Source: Streptomyces umbrinus
Lineage (GTDB): Bacteria; Actinomycetota; Actinomycetes; Streptomycetales; Streptomycetaceae
DNA: 64,000 nucleotides
Assembly: GCF_030817415.1 (NCBI RefSeq)
Contig: NZ_JAUSZI010000002.1
Coordinates: 2,046,001-2,110,000, forward strand
Direction: 5' to 3'
The notes beneath the pieces are model-generated. The model was given only the letters and a program-made list of their open reading frames with translations. It did no database searches and was not told the DNA's origin. Below, piece by piece: positions 44,088 to 52,971 of this stretch (its first letter is position 1; every line of letters begins with the position of its first letter). A program made the position numbers and the translations under genes.

Positions 44088-44864
44088 GTGCCCAGCCAGA
44101 AAGCCCTCATCCGCCGCCCGAGCCCCCGCCTGGCCGAGGGTCTGGTCACGCACATCGAGCGCACGAAGGTCGACGTCGAGCTGGCGGTCGAACAGTGGGA
44201 GGCGTACGCGGAGGCGCTGCGTACGCACCGCTGGGAGACCGTCGAGGTGGAGCCCGCCGACGACTGCCCGGACTCCGTGTTCGTGGAGGACTCGGTGGTC
44301 GTCTACCGCAACGTGGCACTGATCGGCCGCTCCGGCGCGGAGTCGCGGCGCGGCGAGACCACCGGGGTCGAGCAGACCGTGGCACGGCTCGGCTGCTCGG
44401 TGAACTGGGTGTGGGAGCCGGGCACACTCGACGGCGGCGACGTCCTCAAGGTCGGCGACACGATCTACGTCGGCCGGGGCGGACGGACCAACGGGGCCGG
44501 CATCCAGCAGTTGAGGGCGGTCTTCGAGCCGCTCGGCGCCCGCGTCGTCGCCGTACCGGTGAGCAAGGTGCTGCACCTGAAATCGGCCGTCACCGCGCTC
44601 CCGGACGGCACGGTCGTCGGGCACGAGCCGCTGGTGGACACCCCGTCGATCTTCCCGCGCTTCCTCGGGGTGCCGGAGGAGTCCGGCGCCCACGTGGTGC
44701 TCCTCGGCGGCGGCAGGCTGCTGATGGCGGCCAGCGCGCCCAAGACCGCCGAGCTGTACGCCGATCTCGGCCACGAGCCCGTCCTCGTCGACATCAGCGA
44801 GTTCGAGAAGCTCGAAGGCTGTGTGACTTGCCTCTCGGTCCGGCTCAGGGGGCTGTACGCCTGA
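44088..44864 (+). CDS. ddaH: Dimethylarginine dimethylaminohydrolase
   Basis: A 258-residue guanidine-modifying enzyme that hydrolyses N-omega-methylated arginines to citrulline and methylamines. Landmarks are the N-terminal ALIRRPSPRLAEGLVTH, the substrate Asp/Glu segment DDCPDSVFVEDSVVV, the LDGGDVLKVGDTIYVG block with the catalytic-His neighbourhood further on (TALPDGTVVGHEP), and the nucleophile Cys in EGCVTCLSVRLRG at the C-terminus. The GTG at 44088 is chosen because homology begins at PSQKALIRR; an in-frame ATG at 44037 would add 17 Cys-containing residues. It appears monocistronic. Confidence 0.9.
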   Translation: MPSQKALIRRPSPRLAEGLVTHIERTKVDVELAVEQWEAYAEALRTHRWETVEVEPADDCPDSVFVEDSVVVYRNVALIGRSGAESRRGETTGVEQTVARLGCSVNWVWEPGTLDGGDVLKVGDTIYVGRGGRTNGAGIQQLRAVFEPLGARVVAVPVSKVLHLKSAVTALPDGTVVGHEPLVDTPSIFPRFLGVPEESGAHVVLLGGGRLLMAASAPKTAELYADLGHEPVLVDISEFEKLEGCVTCLSVRLRGLYA

Positions 44865-44988
44865 ACGACCGACCAGGACACCCGTTCGTCCCCTGGGACC
44901 TGCGGTGTCCGCCAGGTGCGACTCAAGGAAGCGGCTCTTGTCGATCTCCGGAGAGATCGTCGCTGATCAGGGCTCTTTACGTCGGGCT

Positions 44989-45039
44989 TAACCTACGGCA
45001 TCGTAACCTACGGATACGTAGCCTACGATGCCGTAGGTT
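44989..45039 (+). promoter_or_regulatory. Complex operator before the acyl-ACP desaturase gene
   Basis: Three 15-bp direct repeats of the form TAACCTACGGNNNCG start at 44989, 45004 and 45019. The same stretch is a perfect 16-bp inverted repeat (44990-45005 with 45024-45039) around an inner palindrome CTACG-GATA-CGTAG. Such symmetry indicates cooperative binding of a dimeric repressor, here probably sensing lipid or fatty-acid state. Confidence 0.75.
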
Positions 45040-45078
45040 GTGTGAACGCTCAGCATTTACGTCCCCCCTGGAGCCCCC

Positions 45079-46059
45079 GTGACGATCACTTCTCCCCATC
45101 TCGGCAGCCCGTCCTCCGACTGGACCGACGCACGGCTGCTGTACGCGCTGGAAGAAGTGGTGGAGACCGAGCTCAACCGTCATCTGAAGGTCGCCAAGGA
45201 CTGGATGCCGCACGAGTACGTGCCCTGGTCCGACGCCCGCAACTTCCCCGGCATCTTCGAGGACGGCGAGGCCTGGGACAAGGAACAGTCCAAGGTCACC
45301 GAGCTCGGCCGCATCGCGCTGGTCGTGAACCTCCTGACCGAGGACAACCTGCCCAGCTACCACCACGAAATCGCCTCCCTCTTCGGCCGCGACGGCGCCT
45401 GGGGCACCTGGGTGCACCGCTGGACCGCGGAGGAGGGCCGGCACGGCATCGTGATGCGCGACTACCTGCTCGCGTCGCGCGCCGTGGACCCGGACAAGCT
45501 GGAAGCCTTCCGTATGCAGCACATGAGCGAGGGCTTCGAGTCGGACAACCGCCACTCGATGCTGCACTCCGTCGCGTACGTCGCCTTCCAGGAGCTCGCG
45601 ACCCGCGTTTCGCACCGCAACACCGGCCACCAGTCGGGCGACCCCGTCTGCGACCGCATGCTGGCGCGCATCGCGACCGACGAGAACCTGCACATGGTCT
45701 TCTACCGCAACCTCCTCAAGGCCGCGTTCGAGCTCGCCCCCGACCTGACCATGCAGGCCGTGCGGGACGTCATCGTCCAGTTCCGGATGCCCGGACACGG
45801 CATGCCCGGCTTCGAGCGGGCCGCCGCGCAGATGGCGATCGGCGAGGTCTACAACATGCGGATCCACCACGACGACGTGCTGATGCCGGTGCTGCGTCAC
45901 CTCAAGGTCCTGGAGATCGACGGTCTGGGCCCCGAGGGCCTCAAGGCCCAGGAAGAGCTCGGTCTCTACATGGGCGGGCTCGACGCCGAGGCCTCCAAGT
46001 TCGACGAGAAGCTCGCGGCTCGCAAGGCGCGGATGGCGGCGCGGGCCGCGGCCGTCTGA
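45079..46059 (+). CDS. Acyl-[acyl-carrier-protein] desaturase
   Basis: A 326-residue soluble di-iron enzyme that introduces a double bond into acyl-ACP (plant stearoyl-ACP desaturase type), using ferredoxin and O2. Two iron-binding motifs are present: EEGRH in WTAEEGRHGIVMRDYL (~residue 118) and DENLH in IATDENLHMVFYRN (~residue 200), matching the family's ExxH pairs. The N-terminal ELNRHLKVAKDWMPHEYVPW is typical. A GTG at 45079 starts translation close to a GGAG. The elaborate upstream repeat suggests tight control of membrane unsaturation. A ferredoxin gene is not adjacent. Confidence 0.92.
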   Translation: MTITSPHLGSPSSDWTDARLLYALEEVVETELNRHLKVAKDWMPHEYVPWSDARNFPGIFEDGEAWDKEQSKVTELGRIALVVNLLTEDNLPSYHHEIASLFGRDGAWGTWVHRWTAEEGRHGIVMRDYLLASRAVDPDKLEAFRMQHMSEGFESDNRHSMLHSVAYVAFQELATRVSHRNTGHQSGDPVCDRMLARIATDENLHMVFYRNLLKAAFELAPDLTMQAVRDVIVQFRMPGHGMPGFERAAAQMAIGEVYNMRIHHDDVLMPVLRHLKVLEIDGLGPEGLKAQEELGLYMGGLDAEASKFDEKLAARKARMAARAAAV

Positions 46060-46084
46060 CCGATTGGCTCGGGCGAGTCGTTCG

Positions 46085-46164
46085 GCTGCGGCTCGTCGAG
46101 GGCTGAGCGCGCCCACGCGGCGGAGCCGTATATCGACACAGCCCCGCGCCCCTTAGGGGCGCGC
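46085..46164 (+). repeat. Intergenic repeat (long form) between convergent genes
   Basis: Long-form copy ending in the stem GCGCCCC (46146-46152) with GGGGCGC (46156-46162), loop TTA. The hairpin ends four bases before the convergent gene's stop codon. Confidence 0.75.
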
Positions 46165-46165
46165 C

Positions 46166-49100
46166 TCACTCGTACGCCGTCATCTGCGCCAGTGCCGCGT
46201 CCCGGACGTCGGGGTGCGGATGGCGGCGCAGGGCTCGTAGCTGGGCTCGCCACTGAGGCGCCCAGCCCGTGCGGGTGCCGAGTGTGGCCGTGATCGCTGT
46301 GGCCAGCAGTCCCTCGCTGTGGCCGCCGTGGACAGTCAGCCGTTGGGCGGCGCCGAACAGGATCTCGGCGTCGCCCTCCTGCGTCCGGCGGAGCCTCGCG
46401 GCGAGTTCCGTGGCGGTGCGGGCGGCGAGCACCGGCCGCCCTTCCGTCAGCGCGGCCAGCCGGTCCAGGGACGCGTCGACCCGCTCCGCCGCCGCGTCCA
46501 GGTCGAGATGGAACGCCGCGATGCTTGCGGCTTGCGGTACGAATCCGTCGTAGCGCGCGAGCAGCTCACCTGCCCCGAGGGCCGCTTCCCTGATGGGGAC
46601 GGCGGCCGTCCTGGCCTGCTGGGCGAGCCGGGCGACGAGGTGGTCGACCCGTTGGCGGGCGGGGCGGTCGCGACGGGGTTCGGCATCGGCGGCGAAGGCG
46701 TTGGCTCCGGCCTCGGTTTCGGACTCGGGCTCGGACTCCCCCTCCGCCTCGGCCAGTACGCGCAGAGCTTCCCGCAGGCCGCCCGCTCCCCCGGCCGATC
46801 CCGCCGCCGCGATCACGAGGCCCTGCGCCGCCGCCCGCCAGCTCGTGCGGTTCGGCAGGTCCGCCGTGGCGGAGGCCAGGACGGTGGGGGCGTCCGGCGA
46901 CCAGGGTGCCCAGTGGGACAGGGCTGCGAAGGCGAGGGTCGCCGTTGCCGGGTCGTCGGTCGCACACACGTCACGGACGAGACGGGCGTACCGCGCGCGG
47001 TGCCGTTCCGGCAGGTCGAGGGGCGAGACGCGCAGGACGGCCGCGCGGAGCACCGGTTCGGCGCCCGACGCGTCGTGCAGGAGTGTCCAGACGTTCTCCT
47101 CGGTGAGCAGTGCTCCCGCAAAGGCGACACACGCGGCACGCACGTCGAGGTGGGCACCGGGCCGCTCGTACGCCTCGGTGAGGAGCCCTGCGGCCACCGG
47201 TATCGGAAGCCTGGCGGCGGCGAGACGGGCGGCCTCCTTGCGGCTGGTCACCTTGATGCCCGGGCCGAGCAGCACCTCACGCAACTGCTCCACGAGCTGC
47301 GAAGGCGCCACGTGCCGGGATGCCTGTGTGGCCGCGTACACGGCGACGCGGGCGCGGTCGTTCCCGGCGTGCGCGAGGAGTTCGGGCAGCGCGTCGCCCG
47401 GCCGGTCGGTATGGGCGAGTGCGCCGAGGGCGGCCTCCGCGAGCACGACGTCCGACGCGCCGGTCCAGTCGCGTACGAGTCCGACGCCCGCGCCCGGTAT
47501 CCGCGCGCCCTGCGCGATGGCGGCCACCCGCGTGTACGACGGCAGCCCGGCATCGGCGGCCTGCTCGGCCAACTGCCGGGCCACGGCCTCCTGTTGACGT
47601 GGAAGCCAGCGCCGTACGTCATGGCTCACGGGCACGGTCCACGGGCTGCCCTTGGTGAGGAAACGCCCGTACGGCGGGGTGTCCGCGAGGAGCACGTCGA
47701 GGAGGTCGGTACGGCGCCGGGTGATCACGTCCAGGACCGGCCGCAGAGTTCCCGCCGAGGGTTCGAGCGCGAGGACGCGCGCGGCCCGTTCGTCGCGGGT
47801 GGCGGGCGGCTCCAGCCACAGTTCGACCGCGTCGCGCACGGTGCCGTCGCTTCCGAACCTGACGGCCTGCCACAGCAGTTCCTGCAGTTCGGACATGCCC
47901 GGGGCGCGACGTCCCACGGCCCGGGCGAGCGAGAAGGCGAGGCTGTAGTCGGCCTTCTCGGCGCCCGCCTCTATCCACGGCCGCAGCGCCTCGTACACCT
48001 GGTGTTCCTGGCCGCGCCGCAGCTTCGCGTCGAGTCGGCCCAGGTCGGCGCGTCCGGTGTTGCCGGAGATCCGGACGAGTGTGCGCAGCGCCCAGTTCAC
48101 CAACTCCCGTGATCCGCCCGCCGCGTGCTCCCGCAGCACGGACAGGGCGAGCTCGCTGAGGTTGCCCCGGGTCTGGTGCGAGGAGTCCCGGGCCTCGACG
48201 GCGTCGGCGGCGATCCGGTCGAGGTGCGGCTCGGCGTCCTCGGTGAACAGGGCGGGTGGGGTCCGTGACATCGCGTTCAGGGCAGGCAGCCGCACCGGAT
48301 CCTGTTCGTTGCGCAGCCGGGCCGACTCCTCCAGTACGGAGGTGACGGCCGCGGAGTCGCCGGAGCGGGCGGCGTTGCGGATCAGCAACGGCCAGGCCAG
48401 CGCCCGGTCTTCGGCGGCGGGGCGGCGCGTCGCCTCGATGAGCCGCTCCCGTACCTCGGCGACGGGCAAGAAGGATTCGGCGAGCAGCACGGTGTCCCAG
48501 GCCTCCCCGCGCTCGCGCGCCGCGACAGCCATCCGCCGGGCCTCCTCGGCGACGCAACTGCGGGGCAGCGCTTCCAGGATGACCGCGTCCACGGTGGCAC
48601 CGCCTGCGCCCCGGTCCGCGGTCGACGCCGTGTAGAAGGCGTGACGGCGAGCGGGCGGCAGCGCCTGGAGGAGCGGCGCGAGGCCACCCAACGCGGTCAA
48701 CATCCGCCCGTAGCCGGCGAGTTCCTCCGCCTCGGATCGCGCCAGTCTGCGTTGCAGCGAGAGGCTGCGTGCGCCGATGTAGGAGGGGAAGCGGCCCGAG
48801 ATCAGCAGCCGGAGCACGCGTTCCGGCGCGACGGCGGCGAACGCGCCCGCCTGGTCGAGGAGTTGAGCAGGGATCCGGGAGGGCCCGAGACGCTCGACCA
48901 GCTCCAGCACGCGCAGTGGCTCGGCGGTCACGGTGACGACGACGACCTCGGTGTGCCGCTGCCACCAGGCGTCACGCAGCGACTCCGGCAGGGCTGCCAA
49001 CTCCCGCTCCGCCACGTCCAGCAGGGCATTGGGGTGCCGTCGACCGAGGGCCTTCGAGCCCCGTACCGCGTGCAGCAGCGCGGGCAGCAGCCGGGCGACC

Positions 49101-49558
49101 GTCTCCGGAGAGCACCCGGGCAGCAGCCGTGCCGCCTCCTCGTCGCCCCATTCCGCCCGCACCCCGTCGACGAGCCGGTCCGCCAGCGCGGTACGTCGGC
49201 CCGCGACGACAGCACGCAGCAGCTGCCGGCGTATCGCCTCGGGCGCGTCGGTGAGTGCCGACTCGTAGGCGGAGTCCGGCACTTGGAGACTGTCGGCGGT
49301 GCGCAACGCGTGCCCGCGCACGAAGGAGTCCGGATCGGCGATACGCGCCGCGATCCACTCGGTGTCCCCGGCGACGGCCGCCGCGACGACAGCGAGCCCT
49401 CGCTCGTAGGCGCCGCGCGATTCGAGCTCGTCCAGCAGCGGACGCGTCTCCTCCAATTCCCGTGTGCGAGCGGCCAGTTCACGCATGCGCAAGGGATACG
49501 GGAGTGGATCGAGAGCGTTCAGGAGGCTCTCGGCCTGATGCCGCGGGGTGTGGACCAT
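46166..49558 (-). CDS. Large helical-repeat (HEAT-like) protein of unknown function
   Basis: A 1130-residue soluble protein with no signal peptide, membrane helix or catalytic motif. Nearly the whole length reads as short amphipathic helices in pairs, rich in Ala, Leu and Arg, e.g. ALADRLVDGVRAEWGDEEAARLL and RQLAEQAADAGLPSYTRVAAIAQ, like HEAT or other alpha-solenoids. The C-terminal LRRHPHPDVRDAALAQMTAYE is a canonical HEAT-type helix. An acidic spacer (EAEGESEPESETEAGANA) lies near residue 960. It probably acts as a large scaffold. It starts at the ATG at 49558 and is divergent from a glycoside hydrolase gene, so no operon partner is evident. Confidence 0.7.
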   Translation of the reverse strand: MVHTPRHQAESLLNALDPLPYPLRMRELAARTRELEETRPLLDELESRGAYERGLAVVAAAVAGDTEWIAARIADPDSFVRGHALRTADSLQVPDSAYESALTDAPEAIRRQLLRAVVAGRRTALADRLVDGVRAEWGDEEAARLLPGCSPETVARLLPALLHAVRGSKALGRRHPNALLDVAERELAALPESLRDAWWQRHTEVVVVTVTAEPLRVLELVERLGPSRIPAQLLDQAGAFAAVAPERVLRLLISGRFPSYIGARSLSLQRRLARSEAEELAGYGRMLTALGGLAPLLQALPPARRHAFYTASTADRGAGGATVDAVILEALPRSCVAEEARRMAVAARERGEAWDTVLLAESFLPVAEVRERLIEATRRPAAEDRALAWPLLIRNAARSGDSAAVTSVLEESARLRNEQDPVRLPALNAMSRTPPALFTEDAEPHLDRIAADAVEARDSSHQTRGNLSELALSVLREHAAGGSRELVNWALRTLVRISGNTGRADLGRLDAKLRRGQEHQVYEALRPWIEAGAEKADYSLAFSLARAVGRRAPGMSELQELLWQAVRFGSDGTVRDAVELWLEPPATRDERAARVLALEPSAGTLRPVLDVITRRRTDLLDVLLADTPPYGRFLTKGSPWTVPVSHDVRRWLPRQQEAVARQLAEQAADAGLPSYTRVAAIAQGARIPGAGVGLVRDWTGASDVVLAEAALGALAHTDRPGDALPELLAHAGNDRARVAVYAATQASRHVAPSQLVEQLREVLLGPGIKVTSRKEAARLAAARLPIPVAAGLLTEAYERPGAHLDVRAACVAFAGALLTEENVWTLLHDASGAEPVLRAAVLRVSPLDLPERHRARYARLVRDVCATDDPATATLAFAALSHWAPWSPDAPTVLASATADLPNRTSWRAAAQGLVIAAAGSAGGAGGLREALRVLAEAEGESEPESETEAGANAFAADAEPRRDRPARQRVDHLVARLAQQARTAAVPIREAALGAGELLARYDGFVPQAASIAAFHLDLDAAAERVDASLDRLAALTEGRPVLAARTATELAARLRRTQEGDAEILFGAAQRLTVHGGHSEGLLATAITATLGTRTGWAPQWRAQLRALRRHPHPDVRDAALAQMTAYE

Positions 49559-49735
49559 GGGGTGGATTGTGCCTGTCGGGGACGGTGGTGCGCGCCGAAT
49601 TACCGATGTGGCCTGCCGCGAAGCCGAAAGCCGCCCCTCGCACCCCGACCGTCCGCCCTACACGTTCAACCCTTTGCCGTACGCATTTACGGTTCGCGAC
49701 CGCGGTGCAACGGTGCCCGGAGGGGGTGACACACC

Positions 49736-49828
49736 ATGGCACAGACCCATGAGTGGATGTGGTCTTCGAGCTGGATGTACGGCTACCGGTCGATCTGTAC
49801 GCCGGGGCAGATGATCTCGCGGAGCTGA
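49736..49828 (+). CDS. Possible short ORF overlapping the glycoside hydrolase start
   Basis: ATG at 49736 follows an excellent GGAGGGGG (49719-49726) and opens a 30-codon frame (MAQTHEWMWSSSWMYGYRS...) that ends at 49828. Its third-position GC is high, whereas the overlapping hydrolase frame is unusually low in GC3 for its first ~60 codons. It may be a leader peptide, or the true start of the hydrolase followed by a frameshift. Confidence 0.35.
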   Translation: MAQTHEWMWSSSWMYGYRSICTPGQMISRS

Positions 49829-51369
49829 AGGGAACTCCGGCAACTGAACTGGAGTCCGCCAACCGTGACTTCTGGGCGGCGAAGCTGCTGGGACAAGGGC
49901 TCCAGCCTCAACTACCGTCCCCGGTCGGACATCTGACGGACCTCTTCCGGCAGTCGCGGTCGCAGCTTCTGATCCTCTCCGACCATGGAGAGATCCATCC
50001 GGGCCCGACGGTCTACGACTCGTTCTGGATCCGCGACTCGTCGGTGGAGGCCACGGCGTGCTCGCTGGTCGGCGATTCGGCCCTGGCCGAGCACCAGTTG
50101 GGCACGCACTACCCGCTGCGGTTCAACCGGGGCACCGGCCGGATCGGCCCCTGCGCCGAGTACGGCTTCTACGGCGGCCCTCACGAGAAGGACGACCGCG
50201 AGTGGGACAGCAACGGCCAGGCGCTCTGGGCGATCGGCCGGTTCGACCGAACCGTCGGCCGACAGGCGGCGTTCGGGGCGAAGTTGTACGTCCCGTACGT
50301 GCGCGACGCGGCCCGCTGGCTCCGCGACAACCGTGACGGGTACGGGCTGTTGCACAGCGGCTGGAGCGCCGAGCACCTCGGCGAACGGGACAAGCCGCAC
50401 TACTGGGACGACCTCTGGGGCCTCGCCGGACTGTACGAGGCGGCGCGCCTCGCGGAGCGGATCGACGCACCGGAGGTACCCGAACTCTGGTCCGCCTTCG
50501 ACGACTTGAAGCGGGCCACCGGGGACTCCGTCCGCTGGGTGCTGGCCGAGCAGCGCGCTCACGGCGCCTGGGAGACGTACATCCCGACCGGGCCCGCCGA
50601 CACCGGACGGCTCGACTCCACGATGATCGGCACGGCCGCTTACTTCCACTCGCTGCGCCTGCACATGGGCAGCAAGCTGGGCGACGAGGTCGACCGGGCC
50701 GCCCGCCTCACCCTGGGCACGATGTACGCGCACTTCGTCACCGGCGGCTATCGCCACGAGGCCGCCTGGAACGCGTACGGGCCCTATCTGACCCTGCAGT
50801 TGGCACACGCGTACCTGCTGGCGGGCGATCCCGCCCGGATGGACGCGCTGCTCGGCTGGACGGTCGGTGCGGGCTTCCCCCGAACGGCGGGCCGGGTGGC
50901 GGCACTTGGCGCGTGGAACGAGCAGCACGCGTTCCCGGTCGCCTCGGACTTCGCCGAAGTCCCGCACCGTCCTTGGTACATGGGCGACATCCCGCACGGC
51001 TGGGCGGCGGCCGAGTATCTGCTGCTGATCCGCGACATCCTCTTCTTCGAGGCGGACGAGGACCGCGATCCGCATCTCTACATCGCACCGGGCGTACGCC
51101 CGCACTGGGTGCCGGAGGGCGCAGAGGTCGCGGTGGAGGCGGCGCCCACGCTCTTCGGGGAGCCGTTCGGGTACCGGCTCGCGCACGATCCGGCCGGGCG
51201 AACGGTGACCGTCGACATCACGGAGGCTCCGGACGGGGTGCGATTCGTTTATCCGTGCCATTTCGGCCGAGTGCGGGCGGCGTCCGCCGACGGGCGGGAC
51301 CTGGGGGTGACAGGCCAGGACGTGCGGGTACCGGCCGGGACGGAGCGGTTCACGGTGACGCACGGATGA
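49753..51369 (+). CDS. Glycoside hydrolase with (alpha/alpha)6 barrel (glycogen-debranching/MGH1-like), N-terminus uncertain
   Basis: A frame of 538 residues. From ~residue 45 it matches (alpha/alpha)6-barrel hydrolases: VYDSFWIRDSSVEATACSL, REWDSNGQALWAIGRFDR, the catalytic-type HYWDDLWGLAGLYEAARLAE, then WNAYGPYLTLQLAHAYLLAG. A beta-sandwich C-terminus closes it (WVPEGAEVAVEAAPTLFG, then TVTVDITEAPDGVRFVYP). Substrate is unknown; alpha-linked oligosaccharides are likely. The GTG at 49753 lacks a ribosome binding site, the first ~45 residues look like the end of a lost domain, and a better-placed ATG at 49736 is in another frame. It may be truncated or frameshifted. Confidence 0.65.
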   Translation: MDVVFELDVRLPVDLYAGADDLAELKGTPATELESANRDFWAAKLLGQGLQPQLPSPVGHLTDLFRQSRSQLLILSDHGEIHPGPTVYDSFWIRDSSVEATACSLVGDSALAEHQLGTHYPLRFNRGTGRIGPCAEYGFYGGPHEKDDREWDSNGQALWAIGRFDRTVGRQAAFGAKLYVPYVRDAARWLRDNRDGYGLLHSGWSAEHLGERDKPHYWDDLWGLAGLYEAARLAERIDAPEVPELWSAFDDLKRATGDSVRWVLAEQRAHGAWETYIPTGPADTGRLDSTMIGTAAYFHSLRLHMGSKLGDEVDRAARLTLGTMYAHFVTGGYRHEAAWNAYGPYLTLQLAHAYLLAGDPARMDALLGWTVGAGFPRTAGRVAALGAWNEQHAFPVASDFAEVPHRPWYMGDIPHGWAAAEYLLLIRDILFFEADEDRDPHLYIAPGVRPHWVPEGAEVAVEAAPTLFGEPFGYRLAHDPAGRTVTVDITEAPDGVRFVYPCHFGRVRAASADGRDLGVTGQDVRVPAGTERFTVTHG

Positions 51370-51381
51370 CCGGCGCCGCCG

Positions 51382-51648
51382 TCAGTACTGCTGGTGCTGC
51401 TGCTGGTCCTGCGTGCGGCGGAGACTGAGCCGCTCCTTCTCGGACAGGCCGCCCCAGACGCCGAAGCGCTCGTCGTGGTCGAGCGCGTACTCGAGGCAGG
51501 CGGAGCGTATCTCGCACAGCCCGCAGATGCGCTTCGCCTCACGCACCGAGCTGCCCGGCTCGGGAAAGAAGAACTCGGATCCGGTCTGGGCGCACAGTGC
51601 CTGTTCCTGCCAGGAGAGGTCGGGCGCGGCAATGGTGTCGTTGTGCAT
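51382..51648 (-). CDS. WhiB-like [4Fe-4S] regulatory protein
   Basis: An 88-residue WhiB-family regulator, found only in actinobacteria and their phages. The four cluster cysteines are Cys19, Cys42, Cys45 and Cys51 (LCAQTG, then ICGLCEIRSAC), followed by the GVWGG turn (GVWGGLSEKERLSLRR) that contacts region 4 of the principal sigma factor. The ATG at 51648 gives the normal short N-terminus. By position near ssgD and the laccase it may be the orthologue of S. coelicolor wblH (SCO6715), from memory. It is convergent with the glycoside hydrolase, and a repeat lies upstream. Confidence 0.88.
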   Translation of the reverse strand: MHNDTIAAPDLSWQEQALCAQTGSEFFFPEPGSSVREAKRICGLCEIRSACLEYALDHDERFGVWGGLSEKERLSLRRTQDQQQHQQY

Positions 51649-52018
51649 GCCCAGGATCGTGCCGCCCACCGAAAAACGTTCGATCAACGCCGGATCAATG
51701 CGAGCCCCGAAGCCTCGTCCGGGACTCCCGTCCGCGCCACGGCCGACTCCAGCGATGAGCGCGGCTCCAATGATGACGCCCGCGTGCGGCCGACCGCACG
51801 GCGGCGCGCCACAAAGGGGCGCGGGGAACTGCGCGACGAGCCCCCACCGCCCCGCACACACCCACAACCGCGAGCACCCAACCACACACAGGGATCCCCC
51901 GAACACTGAGGGTAACCAAACGCCCCGCCAAGCCCAGTGGCAGCGCTCCGGCAGCGATTGTCAGTGCGCGGTGCAAGACTCGGGGTGCAGGCAACGGGAC
52001 CCCTCAAAGGAGGGCAAC
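51649..52018. other. Intergenic region between the WhiB-like and VOC genes
   Basis: These 370 bp hold the divergent promoters and one inverted intergenic repeat (51814-51850, GGGGCGCGGGGAACTGCGCG), here not near any stop codon. Open frames through it are GC shadows. The VOC gene's AGGAGG lies at its right end. Confidence 0.55.
51814..51850 (-). repeat. Intergenic repeat (short form), reversed
   Basis: Family core read on the minus strand (GCGCAGTTCCCCGCGCCCC). It lies between two divergent genes and lacks the complementary hairpin strand. Confidence 0.65.
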
Positions 52019-52807
52019 ATGCTCACCACCCGTTTCGTCACCGGCGCCCCGAACTGGGTCGATCTCGGCACGAGCGACATCGACGGCGCCACATCCTTCT
52101 ACAACGGCCTCTTCGGCTGGGACTTCCGGTCGGCGGGACCGGAGGCCGGCGGTTACGGCTTCTTCCAACTGGCGGGGAAGACCGCCGCCGGCGGCATGCA
52201 GACTTCTCCCGAACAGGGCCCACCGTCCTGGAACGTGTTCTTCCAGACCCCGGACGCCGACGCCACCGCAAAGGCCGTCGAGCAGACCGGCGGCCGCGTG
52301 CTCATGGCGCCGGACGACGTCATGGAGGAGGGCAGGCTTGCCGTCTTCAGCGACAAGGCGGGCGTCTCCTTCGGCGTCTGGCAGCCGGGCCAGCTGCGCG
52401 GCATCGACGTCGCGGGCGACCCGGGCTCCCTGTGCTGGGTCGAGCTCTACACACCGGACATCGCCGCGGCAGCCGCGTTCTACAACTCCGTACTGGGCCT
52501 GGAGACCTCGGCCGTGCCGTTCCCCGGCGGCACGTACACGTGCGTGAATCCCGCGGAGGGCGGCGAGGACTCCATGTTCGGCGGTGTCGTCCCGCTTGCC
52601 GACGACCCGATAGAGCGGGAGACAGGGGCCTACTGGCTGCCGTACTTCGAAGTCACGGACGCCGACGCCCTGGTCGCCAAGGCCGAGGAGTTGGGCGGCA
52701 CGGTCCGGATGCCCGCCACGTCCGTGGAAGGCGTCGGCCGTATCGCCAAGCTCGCCGACCCGTACGGCGCACGCTTCGCGGTGATCAAGAGCGAACCACA
52801 GAGCTGA
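52019..52807 (+). CDS. Double VOC-domain protein (glyoxalase/dioxygenase superfamily)
   Basis: A 262-residue protein made of two vicinal-oxygen-chelate domains, ~1-125 and ~130-262. Each starts with the same pattern (GAPNWVDLGTSDIDGATSFYNGLFGW and GSLCWVELYTPDIAAAAAFYNSVLGL). VOC proteins bind a metal and include glyoxalases, dioxygenases and drug-sequestering proteins. The metal-ligand His/Glu set is incomplete: GNELY-type Glu is present as ELYTPD, but no obvious His opens the first domain. Function is unassigned. The start is an ATG with AAAGGAGGG seven bases upstream, one of the best ribosome sites in the window, suggesting abundant expression. Confidence 0.85.
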   Translation: MLTTRFVTGAPNWVDLGTSDIDGATSFYNGLFGWDFRSAGPEAGGYGFFQLAGKTAAGGMQTSPEQGPPSWNVFFQTPDADATAKAVEQTGGRVLMAPDDVMEEGRLAVFSDKAGVSFGVWQPGQLRGIDVAGDPGSLCWVELYTPDIAAAAAFYNSVLGLETSAVPFPGGTYTCVNPAEGGEDSMFGGVVPLADDPIERETGAYWLPYFEVTDADALVAKAEELGGTVRMPATSVEGVGRIAKLADPYGARFAVIKSEPQS

Positions 52808-52836
52808 CCACACAACTGACCGCAGCGCTCGAACCA

Positions 52837-52872
52837 GGACTCGCAACAGGACTGGCAACAGGGCAGGCAGCA
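52837..52872. repeat. Three 12-bp tandem repeats (GGACTGGCAACA type)
   Basis: GGACTCGCAACA, GGACTGGCAACA and GGGCAGGCAGCA follow one another after the VOC gene. A degenerate GTCAAC/GTCGAC repeat follows at about 52920-52951. They may be slippage products or a decayed coding tail; no gene is supported here. Confidence 0.65.
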
Positions 52873-52971
52873 GGGCGATCCGTGGCCGGGTCCCCACGAT
52901 CGGGACTCGGCTACCGGGCCGTCAACTTCGCCGTCGACCTCACCGTCAACTTCTGAACGCAAGCAGTTTTC

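Noticed and set aside
51937..52956. A 339-codon plus-strand frame over the VOC gene
   Set aside because: Arg-rich shadow of the VOC reading frame; the repetitive end (GLATGLATGQAAG) comes from tandem DNA repeats.
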